Source: Amoebophrya sp. A120
Lineage: Eukaryota > Sar > Dinophyceae > Syndiniales > Amoebophryaceae
DNA length: 64,000 nucleotides
NCBI GenBank assembly: GCA_905178155.1
Contig: CAJINV010000004.1
Span: forward strand, 9,524,625 to 9,588,624
Direction: 5' to 3'
The position numbers were made by a program, and so were the translations under genes. This document shows positions 11,615 to 22,683 of this stretch, in pieces. Each line of letters begins with the position of its first letter. The first letter of the stretch is position 1. The notes beneath the pieces were generated by a model. The model saw nothing but the letters and a program-made list of their open reading frames with translations. It searched no databases and had not been told where the DNA came from.

Positions 11615-12744
11615 CTGCAAGGAGGACCAGGGCCGGGTTTGATACGTCGGAATGAACCGAAGCAGGAGAAAAGTAGTGAACGATTGAAATATTTAAAAAT
11701 TAGAACTTGATACGTCGAAAAGAAGCACCTATTTTGTATTATCAGGAAAAGTCACAAGGAGCCAAGGGTCGGCCGCTCAGAGGACCACTCTGAATTTACG
11801 ATGAACTTCCATTCTAGCAAAAAAAATATTCTACGTGTTTAACTAGGCAAGCGAAATTGATACTTCACTCAAGCTCATTTTCGTTCTCTAGGTGCCATCA
11901 CAAATGAAACGGGCTGCGATAATTCTGTACAATACGCACTGGCGTTCTTGATACGTATCTATCATAGCTACCTGTTTCGTTTCCATGTACTTTTTTCTTC
12001 CTGAATAAATTCGCAAATTTTATACGACTCAACTCACAAAACGCAATAAAGCAAAAAAAATCTGTTGACAATTTACCGCGAGGAACTGAAGATGGCAAGA
12101 ATGAACCCTGAACTAGACCTGTGGCGGTCTCTGGTTATACGTTTTGGTTTTACATAAACGGAATGAACCGTGGACAAAGCGTGTACCCCGGGGGAAGCCG
12201 AGCCTAGTGCTGCCATGCTGTAAGCAGGCGTGCAAAGGCAAGAAGGACAAGGAATTTCGATTGACCGACCTTTATATCGAAAATGTCGTATAGCGGAGAC
12301 TTTCGCGTCGTCGACGACACGAGGCCGTGCGAGCGACATCGGTGCTGACAATGAGAGCTGGAACTGAACTTAAGTAGTCGTGCAGCTCCTGGACAACTCC
12401 CATGGTCGTGTGTGAAGTCGGAGGAGTTTTGTGCTCGTGTCGTCCGCTGCTCCTCTCGTCAGTAAGTACGCAGCAGCATCCAAAGAATAAAATATTTCAT
12501 CAGGTGCATGACTCTTCATCTCCAAACACAACATAGTGAAGTCGTCGCGAACTCGCCACTTACAATGCCTGCATCTCCGCATTTGTAAAAGAAGATTAGA
12601 GAACCAGGGGCGCGACTTTGAAGCCACATCTTGCGTATTACACCCTTGTAAAAGTACTTAAAAAATCCGCCAAGATGGACACGTTTGTGGACCATTGCCG
12701 GAAAGGGAAGGAGTTCCGGACTGCAATGGAAGACAACCTGACCC
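11615..12744. other. Intergenic stretch, nothing recognised
   Basis: AT-richer than the genes, no convincing ORF. A frame from 12675 (MDTFVDHCRKGKEF) runs into the next gene in another frame; it may be an upstream exon, but I found no splice pair that joins it in phase. Confidence 0.4.
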
Positions 12745-15107
12745 ATGCAAAAAGGAAATTCCAACGTATTGAACAGAAATTTTTGGCTGCTTGTTTTGCC
12801 TGAACAATGTGATCTCGTATTGCACAAGCACGCTCTGTATATGCACGAAATAAACATCAAATCAGGCGAACTGGATTTCACGGCGTACCAGTATGGCCAC
12901 GACCCGATGTACCTCGGTGTCAATGGTCAAATTGACTACGGTAAGATCTGGGGTCAGACCTCCGCGACCATGCAGAAACTCCTCTGGCCAGCGAGCTACT
13001 GGCGGCGGGTGTACTTCAGAAAAAGAAATGAGGACGACCCAGACCCGGAGCATTACGAGTATCGATTTTTAGCACAGGATTTGTGAAGATTTTTGATGAA
13101 GCGAGCACTATGTCGATCGGCAATTGATGCTGTATCGACGAAAGCGCTCAGCGCATGAGCATTATAGAGTGTGTATTTCAACTACATCAGGACTGCCTCC
13201 GTTACAAGACAGCAGAGCGCACCCGCCGGGGCAGCGGGGTCGTCGAGCTCCAGCCGGGCTAAAAAGGGAGACAGCGGACCACCAGCCGATGACAACCCAA
13301 AGCCGACAAGCCTGCAACAAGGGTACGATAAATTTTTGCTACTTGATCAGATGATTTTGATTTCAAAGAAGAGGAAGAACAAGAAGTTGTAGGGCGGGCG
13401 TTATTAATTTCTCCTCGCTCATGCTCTGCCTCCGCGTCAGCAACAGCATGCATGTTGATGAACATGAGTTTGCCATATAATCTGCTCCGCCGGCGCAAAA
13501 GTAATATTCTACTAGACGTGAACAAATCATGAATCCTCGTCCACAGGACCGTTCCCTACAGCGAGCCGTCGACGGAGGTCTTCATGAAGAATCCCAACCT
13601 GCAGCCCTTCCGGCAAGTGCCGCGAAACGCCGCGCCGGCCTCACGGGTAGTGAAAACCCCACCACAAAACTTCAACCCGGCGGATATTCGGGTGGCGGTG
13701 CGAAAAGAGGTTGCTAAGGTATCTAACGTACTAGCTGTAATCTTCCCTTCATCGAGGAGTATAGTAGTTGTACCGATAATACCAAGATTGTTGGGATTGG
13801 CAGTTCTAAGTGCAGCGAAATTTTCAATGCATTGGTGGAGCAGTTCTTGATATAAGAAAAATAAATGAAAAAAAACACTCATCTCCCAGCCCGGTTTCTC
13901 CACGCGCAAAGCGCCGAAGTTCAACCCGGAGAAGGTCTCGCCCGGCGCGTTTTTTGTTCCTCTTCAAGCTCCGGATGCAAACGAAATCAAGCCCGGGCCG
14001 CGGAACCCACCGAAGTCCAAGTCAGACCCAGAATACATCGACCCAGAAGACGTGCTCGCGGCGATCAATGCGGACGGCAGTTACGCAGGCCACGAGGCAG
14101 GACGCTTGCAGAGAGAAAAGGAAGAGGCGGAAATGGAGGCAAAGAAGAAATATGCCGTGAAGATAAACAAAAGTATCGCAGTCGCATATTAAAACATGCA
14201 CTGCAAATGTGATGTTTATACCTGAGTCTGCATTTACAAACTCCATTTTTGTTGCTGAAAATTTTGTGATGTAATTTTGCCACTTTTTTTTACTTAATTA
14301 TGCGATAGAATAGGATACTTTTGCCATGCATAGGAAGGAGGCCATGGCCAAACTGGGAAAAATGGCGGTGCCTATGCCGGACTGGCCGCTGCACCCGCAA
14401 ACGGGGGAGAAGTTGGACGGGTATCCGTTCGTCCGAAAGTGGCTGGAAGACGAAATTCGCTCGAAGGATAAGCCGTACTATCCGAAAACAAGGCCAAACG
14501 AACCGTTCACCTTTTTCAACACGCTGGGGAGGAGAAACGGTATACGTTGATTTGTTGCGAACTTAATAAACTTATTGTGATCCTACTAGGTAGGGTTTCG
14601 CTCGTCGTCTTTTTCGTGCAATAATGTTGCTGCAGCTGCGGGTACAGACTTGACATTCGCTACATACTTTTGGAGACTTGTCATGCCACACAAAATAAAG
14701 CTACCGACTCTTTATTTTGTGTTTGTCAGGTAAATACTGCATCAAGGGCGTTCCGGACGGTAATTTCCCCTACCAAAAGGAAACGCACAGATCCGTAACT
14801 TACGAGCACGAGTACATTGCGGGGCTGGCGCGACGGAACGACTACAATTTGATCACCAACTATCGCAAGAAAAAACTGTTTCACTGTGAACTTGTGATGC
14901 AGAAGATGGAACACAGACCTATTTGTATTGCTACACTTGCAAGACATTGCATTTTCGAGCGTCTTTTCCCTTGGGAAGAGCGCATGGCAAATTTTCTGTG
15001 TCATGAGTACGGAACTTGTGATGCAGATTTTGCAAAATCACCACTGTGAAACAGTTTTTCGGTGGGATACCAACGATGGGTTACCGCCGCTGGACCAGGA
15101 TTACTGA
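12745..15107 (+). CDS. Unrecognised protein, 422 aa, seven exons
   Basis: Model: 12745-13082, 13191-13322, 13547-13718, 13890-14150, 14338-14539, 14730-14860, 15075-15107 (1269 nt). Introns 4 and 6 are introners; the rest are GT-AG. The product is soluble-looking, with aromatic-rich stretches (LLWPASYWRRVYF), a charged helix near LQREKEEAEMEAKKK and a short acidic C-terminus (DGLPPLDQDY). I recognise no family. The start is the first Met in the frame; the frame may begin further upstream. The GT-AG intron 14540-14729 contains a perfect 12-bp hairpin arm pair, CACAAAATAAAG / CTTTATTTTGTG. Confidence 0.65.
14151..14332. mobile_element. Introner, diverged family A
   Basis: Right end carries the family core as CTTTTGCCATGCATA; the left arm is degraded (CAAAAGTATCGCAG lies 18 bp inside). 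The flanking 5-mers AGAAA and GGAAG match only loosely, suggesting an old copy. Excision is in frame (KKK-EAMAK). Confidence 0.75.
14861..15069. mobile_element. Introner, family J (singleton)
   Basis: TIR pair TATCGCAAGAAAAAACTGTT and, inverted, TATCCCACCGAAAAACTGTT. TSD CCAAC. After excision the frame reads LITN-DGLPP and stops 11 codons later; unspliced it reads a much longer, unrelated tail. Confidence 0.9.
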
Positions 15108-16298
15108 TTTGGGACGTGGTGACCAAGGAGGTCGGGATGATTCGCATTCGCATATTTGTGCGGATCGACGTACCGAGCGTGTTTGCCGTTTGTTTATGTT
15201 TTACTCTTGTATAATGACCACGTTTTCAATATACAAATCCGAACACAAATAGCTTTATTTCCTGGTGAACAAGACTAAAAAATGTTGACGAGTGAGTAAA
15301 AATGTTGCCGAATAATTCTAAATGAGCGAGAGATGTATCAAGTTCATCACGTCCTTGATAGCTATAGCAAGCCAATAGATCGATGCATTGTTGTAAAATG
15401 TTTTGACACGATGTTGATGAGAGCTTTGACCTACGAGATTGCGCGTTGTGATTAGCAGCTTCTGCAACATCCTCATCCGCTGTACAGAACAAATAAACAA
15501 GGATGATGTAGTAGAAACGACGACGAATTCATTGTCCCCTGTAAATCATTAACTGGGCAAAATCTTCAATCAAGAGGCTGGCTTCATCAGTTTCTGCAGC
15601 CTCAAGCCCCCCTCGCAGGCCATAATTTTCTGACAACAATGGGACTGTTCCGTCCAGGTTCGTGTTTTTTCTCTTCCCCTCACGTTGATGTTTCATACTA
15701 AACTAGAACTCTCTGTCCCAATAGTTGCACCTTCTCATTCTAGCTACGATGGTGTTTTATTCGTGTCGTCGTAGCTTTCTTGTTTTCAAGAGCAGGAAAG
15801 AATCCTGGCGAACTACAGAACCAAAAGCAGACTTTCTTTTATGCATGTAGGTCGTGTGCGGAGTACTTTATTATTTAGGTTTATCTACTTTATTCTTTTC
15901 CATTGACCTCTGTCACATGCGCATCTCGATCTGCTGAGCTTTTTGTGTCGCACAGCACAATTTGAATTTTTGAATTTGGTGGTCCACGTCGTTCGTCGGT
16001 AAAAGAAGATGTGTCTCTATTGACGCATGCTGATAGTTACCGTCGAAGAAAAGATGTCATTCTTCATCGCCTGTTGTCGCCAGTATTATACATTCGTGAA
16101 GAAACAGTTTTGAAAGTTCTTCTTCTAACCGTCCGCCTTCCACCGTTTGTCGTTTTGCGTGTTTGATCTTTGGGCTCGGCACGACCCGGTGGTCCCGTCT
16201 GTTCCATCCGTCGCGGTGGTCACCGAAATAAACCCTTTGAAAACCGACGTCGCAGGAGGTGGAGGGCAGGAGGTGGAGGCCTTTGTGTGATCCACAGT
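15108..16298. other. Intergenic stretch, nothing recognised
   Basis: About 1.2 kb with no supported gene. The frame of the next gene stays open back to a Met at 16170, so part of 16170-16298 may be coding. Confidence 0.45.
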
Positions 16299-18844
16299 AT
16301 GGCCTGGAAACTGAACCGTCCGCGCATCCCCTCGGACGATAGCAACAATAATTTTGAGGTGGATGGCACCGCACTACATCATCAGTCACCAGAACAGCGA
16401 CACCAGAGCACGGGCAATCATCTACAACCAGTAACGCGACAGCCGTCTTATGAACTGCAAAAGTATCGTATTCGTAGTATTGCAACACAAATTACCCCAG
16501 CATGACAAACGGAATCATGCTGATTTAGCTTGAAAATGAAATTTGTCTTGCATGACTGTGATTACTACGAGTACGATACTTTTGCACCGGATACGTCTAT
16601 CGCCAGCACGATGTACGCGTCCGGCTCAGGCGGCAACCTATCCAGGAAAATAAAACACCCATCAACATCCAATTTGTCATGCAAAACACGTATGAAATCC
16701 CGTGTTTGTCATGCGAAAAAAGGATGGGAATGGGTTTTTTTACTTTTTCTGTGGATAAAACCCGCCGACGTCCTCCACCTCCCTCGGAGGTTCGTCCCCG
16801 GCCCCTTCCACGCCCGAGCAATCCTTCATCCCCGGCTTCGGCGAGATGAGCGCCCAGTTTCACTCCGCGCTCGCGGCAGAGCGGCAACGGATGCTGATGA
16901 AGGGCATCGGGCCGGGTGGGCCAACTACAACATCTTCCTCCAGCACGAGTCCCTACAGAGTAGGGGGTTCATCTTCGCGCGGTACTAGATACGCGGGCGC
17001 GTCACTGCACTGTAGGTACTGTGGGCTGCCGCACACGGGAGATTTTCCGGTGACTCTGAACGGGAATCCTGTCGTGATCGACCAGAATCTGGACCCCGTG
17101 GTCACCTGCTGCCCTAACGCGAGATGTACAGTACATCATGTACAACTTCAACTTCTATTGGATAAAAATAAATTAGTACGAAGCTCTGCTCGTGTTGATG
17201 AAGACGAAAACTCGGACGAGGCGTTTATTTTCATACTGTTGCTGCTACAGCTTTTGTTTCGCAAAGCGCAAGTTTCTTGCTGCATAAGCAGCACGCATTC
17301 CATACATATGATGGCAACATGAAAAAAAAAATGAAGGTAAGAAACCGCTACCCAAGTGCATGATTTGCCAGCTTCCACTATCCACAGTAAATTTCCTGTA
17401 CACGTACAAATGCAGTCCCTGCATGACAAAACTTGCCTTCAATCCTAGTGTAGCATGACAAGTTGGACACTGCAAGTTAGCGAAATTTGTCATGCATTTT
17501 GTACATGTACAGGAAATTTACATTGCATATCCACTTAAGTGCGCGGTGAAGAAGAACGAGAACCTGATTCCGCTGGGCGACTACACCGTGTTCTGCATGA
17601 CGTGTCACCACGGAGGACACCTGAAATGCGTGCAAGCCTGGAAGGAGCAGGAGCTGAAGCGAATAGCGCGGGAGGAATTGGACGACGTGTTTGGGCATTT
17701 GGTGGACTTGCCTCTGGCAGAATTGCAGGAAAGGGTAAGGGAGAAGGAGAGGCAGGAACAAAGTGATGCACAAGCTGCAGCAGCAGCAGCAGAAGCTGCA
17801 GCTGCGTCCTCGTCAGCTTCCGCACCTCCTCCTTCCGCATCTACTTCCCCAGAAGAGAACGCGAAGAACACCGAAGCAGGGAACAAGGACCCCGGAGATG
17901 ATGATGCAGATCATGATCCGATTTGTCGGCCCGCTGGCGGTATGCATTGCAAAAGTATCGTATGCATTGCAAATTTCCTCAACATGAGAAATAAAATTTG
18001 TAATGTGGATGTACGATAAGAAAAAGATTTGTAATGCTGCAAGACTTGCATTTATACGAGTACGATACTTCTGCAGTTCATAGGCGGTCCCGTTCGCTCC
18101 GCTTCGAAACAGCCACTACCCCGTATGAAAGTGCACAACTCCCCCTCCCCCTCGTTTGTTTTGCAAAATTCCAAATCCACGCTTTGCCTGTTAGCACTGT
18201 TTGCATGACAGATTCCGAAATCCAAAACAGCACTACAATCCTCTAGGAATTTGTCATGCTGAAGCTGCATCTTTGCCAGCGCTTGTGTTTCTGTTCATGC
18301 AAGAACACAACGGGGGGTGGGGGAGTTGTGCACTCTCATACCCCGTCCTCGAAAGATACCGTGCTGCCCAGTGCCAGGGTGTGACTGCACTTTTTGCTTT
18401 GCGCCGATAGACGAGGACTCCTCGTCCGATGAAGAAGAGGAGGCGGGGGCTGGTGGGGCGGCCGAACAAGTGATAAACGAAAACGAGGAAGTAAGAACCA
18501 CCCCAGCGCGACGGGATTTTTATAACCCAGATGCTGGTCTTCAAGTTCAAGGTCATCTGCTAGGCCTACCTCTGTCGATCGACGCCATTGGGGAAGATGA
18601 ACCATCGACGCACACAGGAGAAAGAAATCCTGTCGGCCGGGATGGAGGAGGTCCTCGTGTGGAAATGCAACTGCAAGTGCAAGATATGGATAGCCCTGTA
18701 CTATTTCCAGGAGGTTTTGGTGGGAGTCCTAGCAACAACGTCGGTCTTCGAGGAACTACAGATCCTCGGGCGGAGTTTACGCCACTCTCCCTAGACGACG
18801 AGGAGTCAGAGTTTGCTCTGAACATAGAGGACGAGTCGTATTGA
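16299..18844 (+). CDS. GATOR2 MIOS-type zinc-domain protein
   Basis: Model: 16299-16448, 16599-16638, 16763-17130, 17342-17378, 17535-17940, 18088-18123, 18346-18844 (1536 nt, 511 aa). The central part matches the C-terminal zinc domain of MIOS/WDR59/WDR24: HCRYCGLP, then VVTCCPNARC, then TKPLPKCMICQLPL, then FCMTCHHGGHLKCVQAW, then CCPVPGCDCTFC. The order and spacing of Cys and His follow MIOS (CCPNCRKPLPRCALC ... CHNCRHGGHxxHM ... CPVSACTC). GATOR2 relays amino-acid state to TORC1 at the lysosome in animals and fungi. Here the WD40 propeller that normally precedes the domain is missing, and the last 150 residues are acidic and low in complexity. Five of six introns are introners; one (17379-17529) falls inside the zinc core. 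Confidence 0.75.
16449..16593. mobile_element. Introner, family A
   Basis: Left end TATGAACTGCAAAAGTATCG, right end TACTTTTGCACCGGATA. TSD CGTCT. First intron of the MIOS-type gene, phase-preserving. Confidence 0.95.
16639..16757. mobile_element. Introner, family K (singleton, 119 bp)
   Basis: Left end TATCCAGGAAAATAAAACAC, right end (inverted) TATCCACAGAAAAAGTAAAA. Flanks CAACC and AAACC, one mismatch. Shortest element in the window. Confidence 0.85.
17379..17529. mobile_element. Introner, family L (singleton)
   Basis: TIRs share GTAAATTTCCTGTACA. TSD TCCAC. It splits the Cys-x2-Cys knuckle region of the zinc domain (CQLP-LKCAV), and excision rebuilds it. Confidence 0.93.
17941..18082. mobile_element. 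Introner, family A
   Basis: Left end TATGCATTGCAAAAGTATCG, right end ACTTCTGCAGTTCATA. TSD GGCGG. Only a 36-nt exon separates it from the next introner. Confidence 0.94.
18124..18340. mobile_element. Introner, family E
   Basis: Left end TATGAAAGTGCACAACTCCC, right end GGGGGAGTTGTGCACTCTCATA shortened here to its outer 20 as inverse of TATGAGAGTGCACAACTCCC. TSD CCCCG. Excision places the final zinc-ligand segment (CCPVPGCDC) in frame. Confidence 0.95.
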
Positions 18845-21044
18845 GCAGGCCAGCAATAGCACCTCCCGCATCAACAGCGGATCGTAACAACCGGCGCGGA
18901 GTACTAGAGCAGCCTGCTACATGCAAGAACAACCAGTGGCACTCCTAATGCTAACGGTAATGCGCGGCTGTCAACTGCAACGGTTCCTTTTCCTCTCCCC
19001 CGGCCCGGCATGGGACGAGGTCATGACGAGCAGCAGTACTTCTTCACTTACGACGGGTGCTGGCAAGAACCGCGCAAGGCCAACACGGCGAAGCAGCAGC
19101 AGGCGGGCAAGAGGCAAATAATATTCCTCGGAGTTGCTCAAGCTCAAGAGCTGCTGCATCTTCTGCTGCAAAACTGGAAACATGGTCATGGAGGAGTGGA
19201 TGGTGCAAAAAAGCCGGATTCAAGATGAACTCGCAGCGTTTTATTTTGAAGTTTTTTAGCAGTATAGGTTTGAGTATGCTTGATACAGTAGAAAAAGAAA
19301 AACTACAGGCTGACCATTTATATTTTCAGTTTTGGTTCAATAATGGTAAAATGCAAATGGACGTTTTCCAAATGCTAAATTAACATGACGAGAGCGCCAC
19401 TCTCAGTCCTCTCCCTCTTCTGTCTAAGTCTGCAAAATGGTATTGATTTTTTTGATGCTTTATTCTAAATATGTAAGTACACTAAAAACCCTCTTCGACT
19501 GGTGTTGCTCCTGGTCGTTCGTACACTATTTCACTGAGGATGGTGGAAACACGATACTTAGTGATTAAAACTCTGCTGGACGCTCTACTGCATTGAGCTT
19601 GGCGCGCGTCCCGAGGGTTTGTTTTTCAATGAAGACTCAATAAACACTTGAGATGTCGCATTGAGTTCGACTGCGTATTCTCGTCGTCCCATGCTGCTTT
19701 TTCCAGATTTTTTCAAACAAAGTACTAAGCTACGTACCGCTACCGACTAGTGATAGTGTACAACTTTTAGAAACGGATCCGACACCTCCACATCAATCAC
19801 ACCTGGTGGAGCACGAGCACCCGGCGGCGCACACGCACTACACGGCCTCGTCGCACTCCGACGGACTACACGATTGACTTTGACAAGAGCCAGAGTATGA
19901 TAAAGAGGAGGAGCTGCAAAAATGCGGTCCCGGTCAAATCGGACGAGAAGCAGCGGAACAATAAATCGCGAGAGGAACGAGCCGCATCGTGGTGGACTTC
20001 TTCGGCACTTCTTAACGCCGGGCGGCTGGTGCTGCTCTCCGAAAACCACGACTCTCAAGAAGTAGCACGACATCGTCGACAAAATAAAAACGGCGGATCG
20101 TGTGGAGGTACTATCTCGGCGACAAGGACAACCAGAAGAGAATGCTGTTGCGGGCTCGCAGGCTTCTTCTGTTCCTATTCTCGATAGCTAGGATAGGCAG
20201 TGCTGTCGCACAGCACCACGCCGAGCCGCTGCACTCCATCTGTCGTGTTGTAGTACTATTCCGGATTGCTCAAGCATATGCCGCCGCAATCTACAACTTC
20301 CAAGACTGCAATAGAAATTGCTCATGTCGGCCCACCAGCCGCCGATATTCACATGAAACGCAGACATAGCTGAGCTTCTACTTGTTGGAAAAGAACACAT
20401 TGTTGAAGAAGTGTAAGACCGGAAGGCAAATAAAAGCTTTTTCCACAAAACGGAGAAACACAATAAACGACGAAGGTGTCAAGATATTTTTCGTCTGAGG
20501 GAGGTGAAGTAGTAGTTGTCTTCACATGATTTCTTCACGACCTAGCGCCATGCTCGTCCTCGTAGGGCTTGTTGCCATAATAAATAAAAAATAATCGTAA
20601 TCCGTGCGAAAAAAAACGATCTCTTCCCCGTCGGGGAATGAAGCTAGGACCTACAGGATGCCATCGGTTGCGGTTTTTGAGAGATCACGTTATGATGTTT
20701 ATTCGGTTTCTTAGCGAGCGACCAAACGAACGCCACAGACAATCGTGAAAGAAGTCGGACCGCGTTTTTCTTGTGCCACACCGATCGAAAGGAGTGAAGA
20801 GGACAACAGGAGATCGGTGTTGAGCGATGAGCTCGTTTTCACTTCTGGTAAAAGTTTATTTGCAGCTGTTCTTGAAAGAGGGTTGTATTCGTATTTCTGC
20901 AAAAATTGTCGTCCACAACTCTTGTTGGAGCAGCTATAAGGTGTTCATCGTGACTAGATTCATCGCTTTTATTAGCAATATTTACCGCGTAACTTCTCCA
21001 GGACCCCATTGTTCAACGTCGCATTATGTCACCATCATCCTCCT
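18845..21044. other. Intergenic, with coding-like fragments in shifting frames
   Basis: Directly after the stop at 18844 a second frame is open from 18842 to 18947 and a third from about 18905 to 19229 (RPGMGRGHDEQQYFF). Both have GC-rich coding-like composition. Another patch lies at 19760-20370. No single frame or splice chain connects them, so they may be decayed exons. The remainder shows nothing. Confidence 0.35.
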
Positions 21045-21644
21045 GGAGCGGAGTAACAACTAGGCCAACTAACTCGGGATTCCAAGCGCGAAAGTTTTTC
21101 GGGCGGCCGAGACTGGTCGCCACGCACGAGTTCCCTAGCCAGGTAACTCGTGGCGACCACTAGCTAGCAGGCAACTCGTGCTGGCAAGGGCCGACGATCG
21201 CGCAGTTTGTGACAGCCGGAATTCCCTATGCGGATTTGTGCTTTTGTGCATGCTATTTGTGCTTTTGGGGTCTTTTTGAAAGTCGGCGGGGCAGCGTTTT
21301 CGCTTTCTTTGCAACGCAGGCGGTGCCTGTTATTTTGTCATGGCGAGATATAACCTGCCGCGAAGCTAACATTTATGAAGCGCAACAATTTTACACGCTT
21401 TCCGACCTCTGAAGCGAGTTTTTTAATGAAAGCACAAAAATTATGCACAAAACCGCAGGAATTGCATACGTTGCCAGGACGTTTTCAAAACACACCTCTG
21501 ACCGAAGTCGTCGGCTCCGGAGTCGCTATATAGAAAAACTTTCGCGCTTAGAATCCCGAGTTAGTCGTCCGGCCGCCCGGATTCGGCCGGCCGGGTGACT
21601 AACTCGGGGAGCCGAGTTAGTTGGCGTAGTTGTTACTCCGCTCC
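21045..21644. mobile_element. Fold-back / MITE-like element, 600 bp
   Basis: Outer inverted repeats GGAGCGGAGTAACAACTA (left, 21045) and its inverse at the right end (21627-21644), continuing as GCCAACTAACTCGG. An inner pair, AACTCGGGATTCCAAGCGCG (21071) against the inverse at 21545-21575, and GC-rich hairpins (GTCGCCACGCACGAGTT / AACTCGTGGCGAC near 21117-21166) add nested folds. No ORF and no clear target duplication. It does not share the TAT...ATA ends of the introners. Confidence 0.8.
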
Positions 21645-21705
21645 TGTTATTGTTGAGAAGTAGTTTCTTTCTCTATCATTTTTCCCACAGAAGAGCAACC
21701 ACAAA

Positions 21706-22683
21706 ATGTCACGAAAGCAAGCCGGCAAGGAAGTCTCCAAGGACGAAAAGTACTTGGCTACTCTGTTGCATCATTCCCATTTGTTAGTTCCACAGTTTTT
21801 AATCGGTTTTTGCCATGCTGATGACCTGCAGGAGATGGAGAGCAACAGCAAGTCAATGCAAGTTGTGCAAGACAAGAAAAAGAAACTATATACAAGAACT
21901 CCCTCAGATCATGAAGACTCATCATGGGAAATAACTTAACATCAAAAACCCATTGTCAACAGGTTGGTGACGCTCCTGGACCGCGTCGCTGGCAACCTTC
22001 TCGAGGAGCGGCCGGAGGCCGGTGAGGCCGCGTATGACTTGCTCAAACGTTACAATCTCAAACGTTGCAATAGAGTCTGGAACTTGTGTTGCATGATGAG
22101 CATGACAGACTCGCACAGCGTTCCACTTTTTGCCATACAAATTTCGCCAGATTGTAGTGGGGTTCGGGGCTCCGGAACTTGTCATGCGCAGTCCTATGAG
22201 AGTTGGCTAGATCATGCACTCTTGCATCACAGATTTCCATATTCTATTGTAACGTTTGAGACTGTAACACCTGAGCGGGTTATACCGCGTGGAAGAACGT
22301 TCTGGAGACCCTGTACGAACAACACCCACTGTACGCGGTATCAGAGTGCACAACTCCCCTTTCCCCTCATTTGTCATGCAAAACCCCAAAACCAAGTCTA
22401 ATCCAGGCTTAGCACATTTGCATGACAGATTCCGGAAGCTGCTCAAAGCCAAACAGTACTACACTAGGCGCATGAAAATTTGTCATGCACAGGCTCCACT
22501 TCGTGTGCTGGTGTTTGTATTGCTGTCCATGCAATTATAGTACAAATGAGGGGGAGGGTGTGTTGTGCACTCTGATACGCGGGGCAAATGGAGCGGAAGC
22601 GGCTCTTGCGTCACCGCGAAAAGCTCGAGAAAACGCTCGTGTCGGCGAGAAAAGCCCTCACCACCGTCGGGGCAGGACAGTGA
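21706..22683 (+). CDS. Small protein, 98 aa, possible radial-spoke-head-like N-terminus
   Basis: Model: 21706-21782, 21963-22032, 22290-22338, 22583-22683 (297 nt). The first intron is GT-AG, the other two are introners. The product starts MSRKQAGKEVSKDEKYLATLL and contains LLDRVAGNLLEERPEAGEAA, then a basic helical C-terminus (ERKRLLRHREKLEKTL). The pattern 'YL..LL...LLEERP' recalls the N-terminal helix of radial spoke proteins RSP4/6, but the rest of that family's sequence is absent, so this is only a hint. Ciliary function would fit the motile spores of the suspected lineage. Without splicing of the introners no ORF longer than a few dozen codons spans the locus. Confidence 0.55.
22033..22284. 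mobile_element. Introner, family D
   Basis: TIRs share CTCAAACGTTACAATCTCAA-type sequence; right end GAGCGGGTTATA. TSD CCGCG. Confidence 0.92.
22339..22577. mobile_element. Introner, family E
   Basis: Left end TATCAGAGTGCACAACTCCC, right end GTTGTGCACTCTGATA. TSD CGCGG. Separated from the family D copy by a 49-nt exon. Confidence 0.95.

Noticed and set aside
12675-12800. Upstream exon MDTFVDHCRKGKEF for the 12745 gene
   Set aside because: It is in a different frame and I found no donor/acceptor or TIR/TSD pair that joins the two in phase.
15046-15252. ORF starting MKQFFGGIPTMGYRRW as the last exon of the 12745 gene
   Set aside because: Its first 24 bases are the right TIR of the introner 14861-15069. 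After excision another frame continues and stops at 15107.
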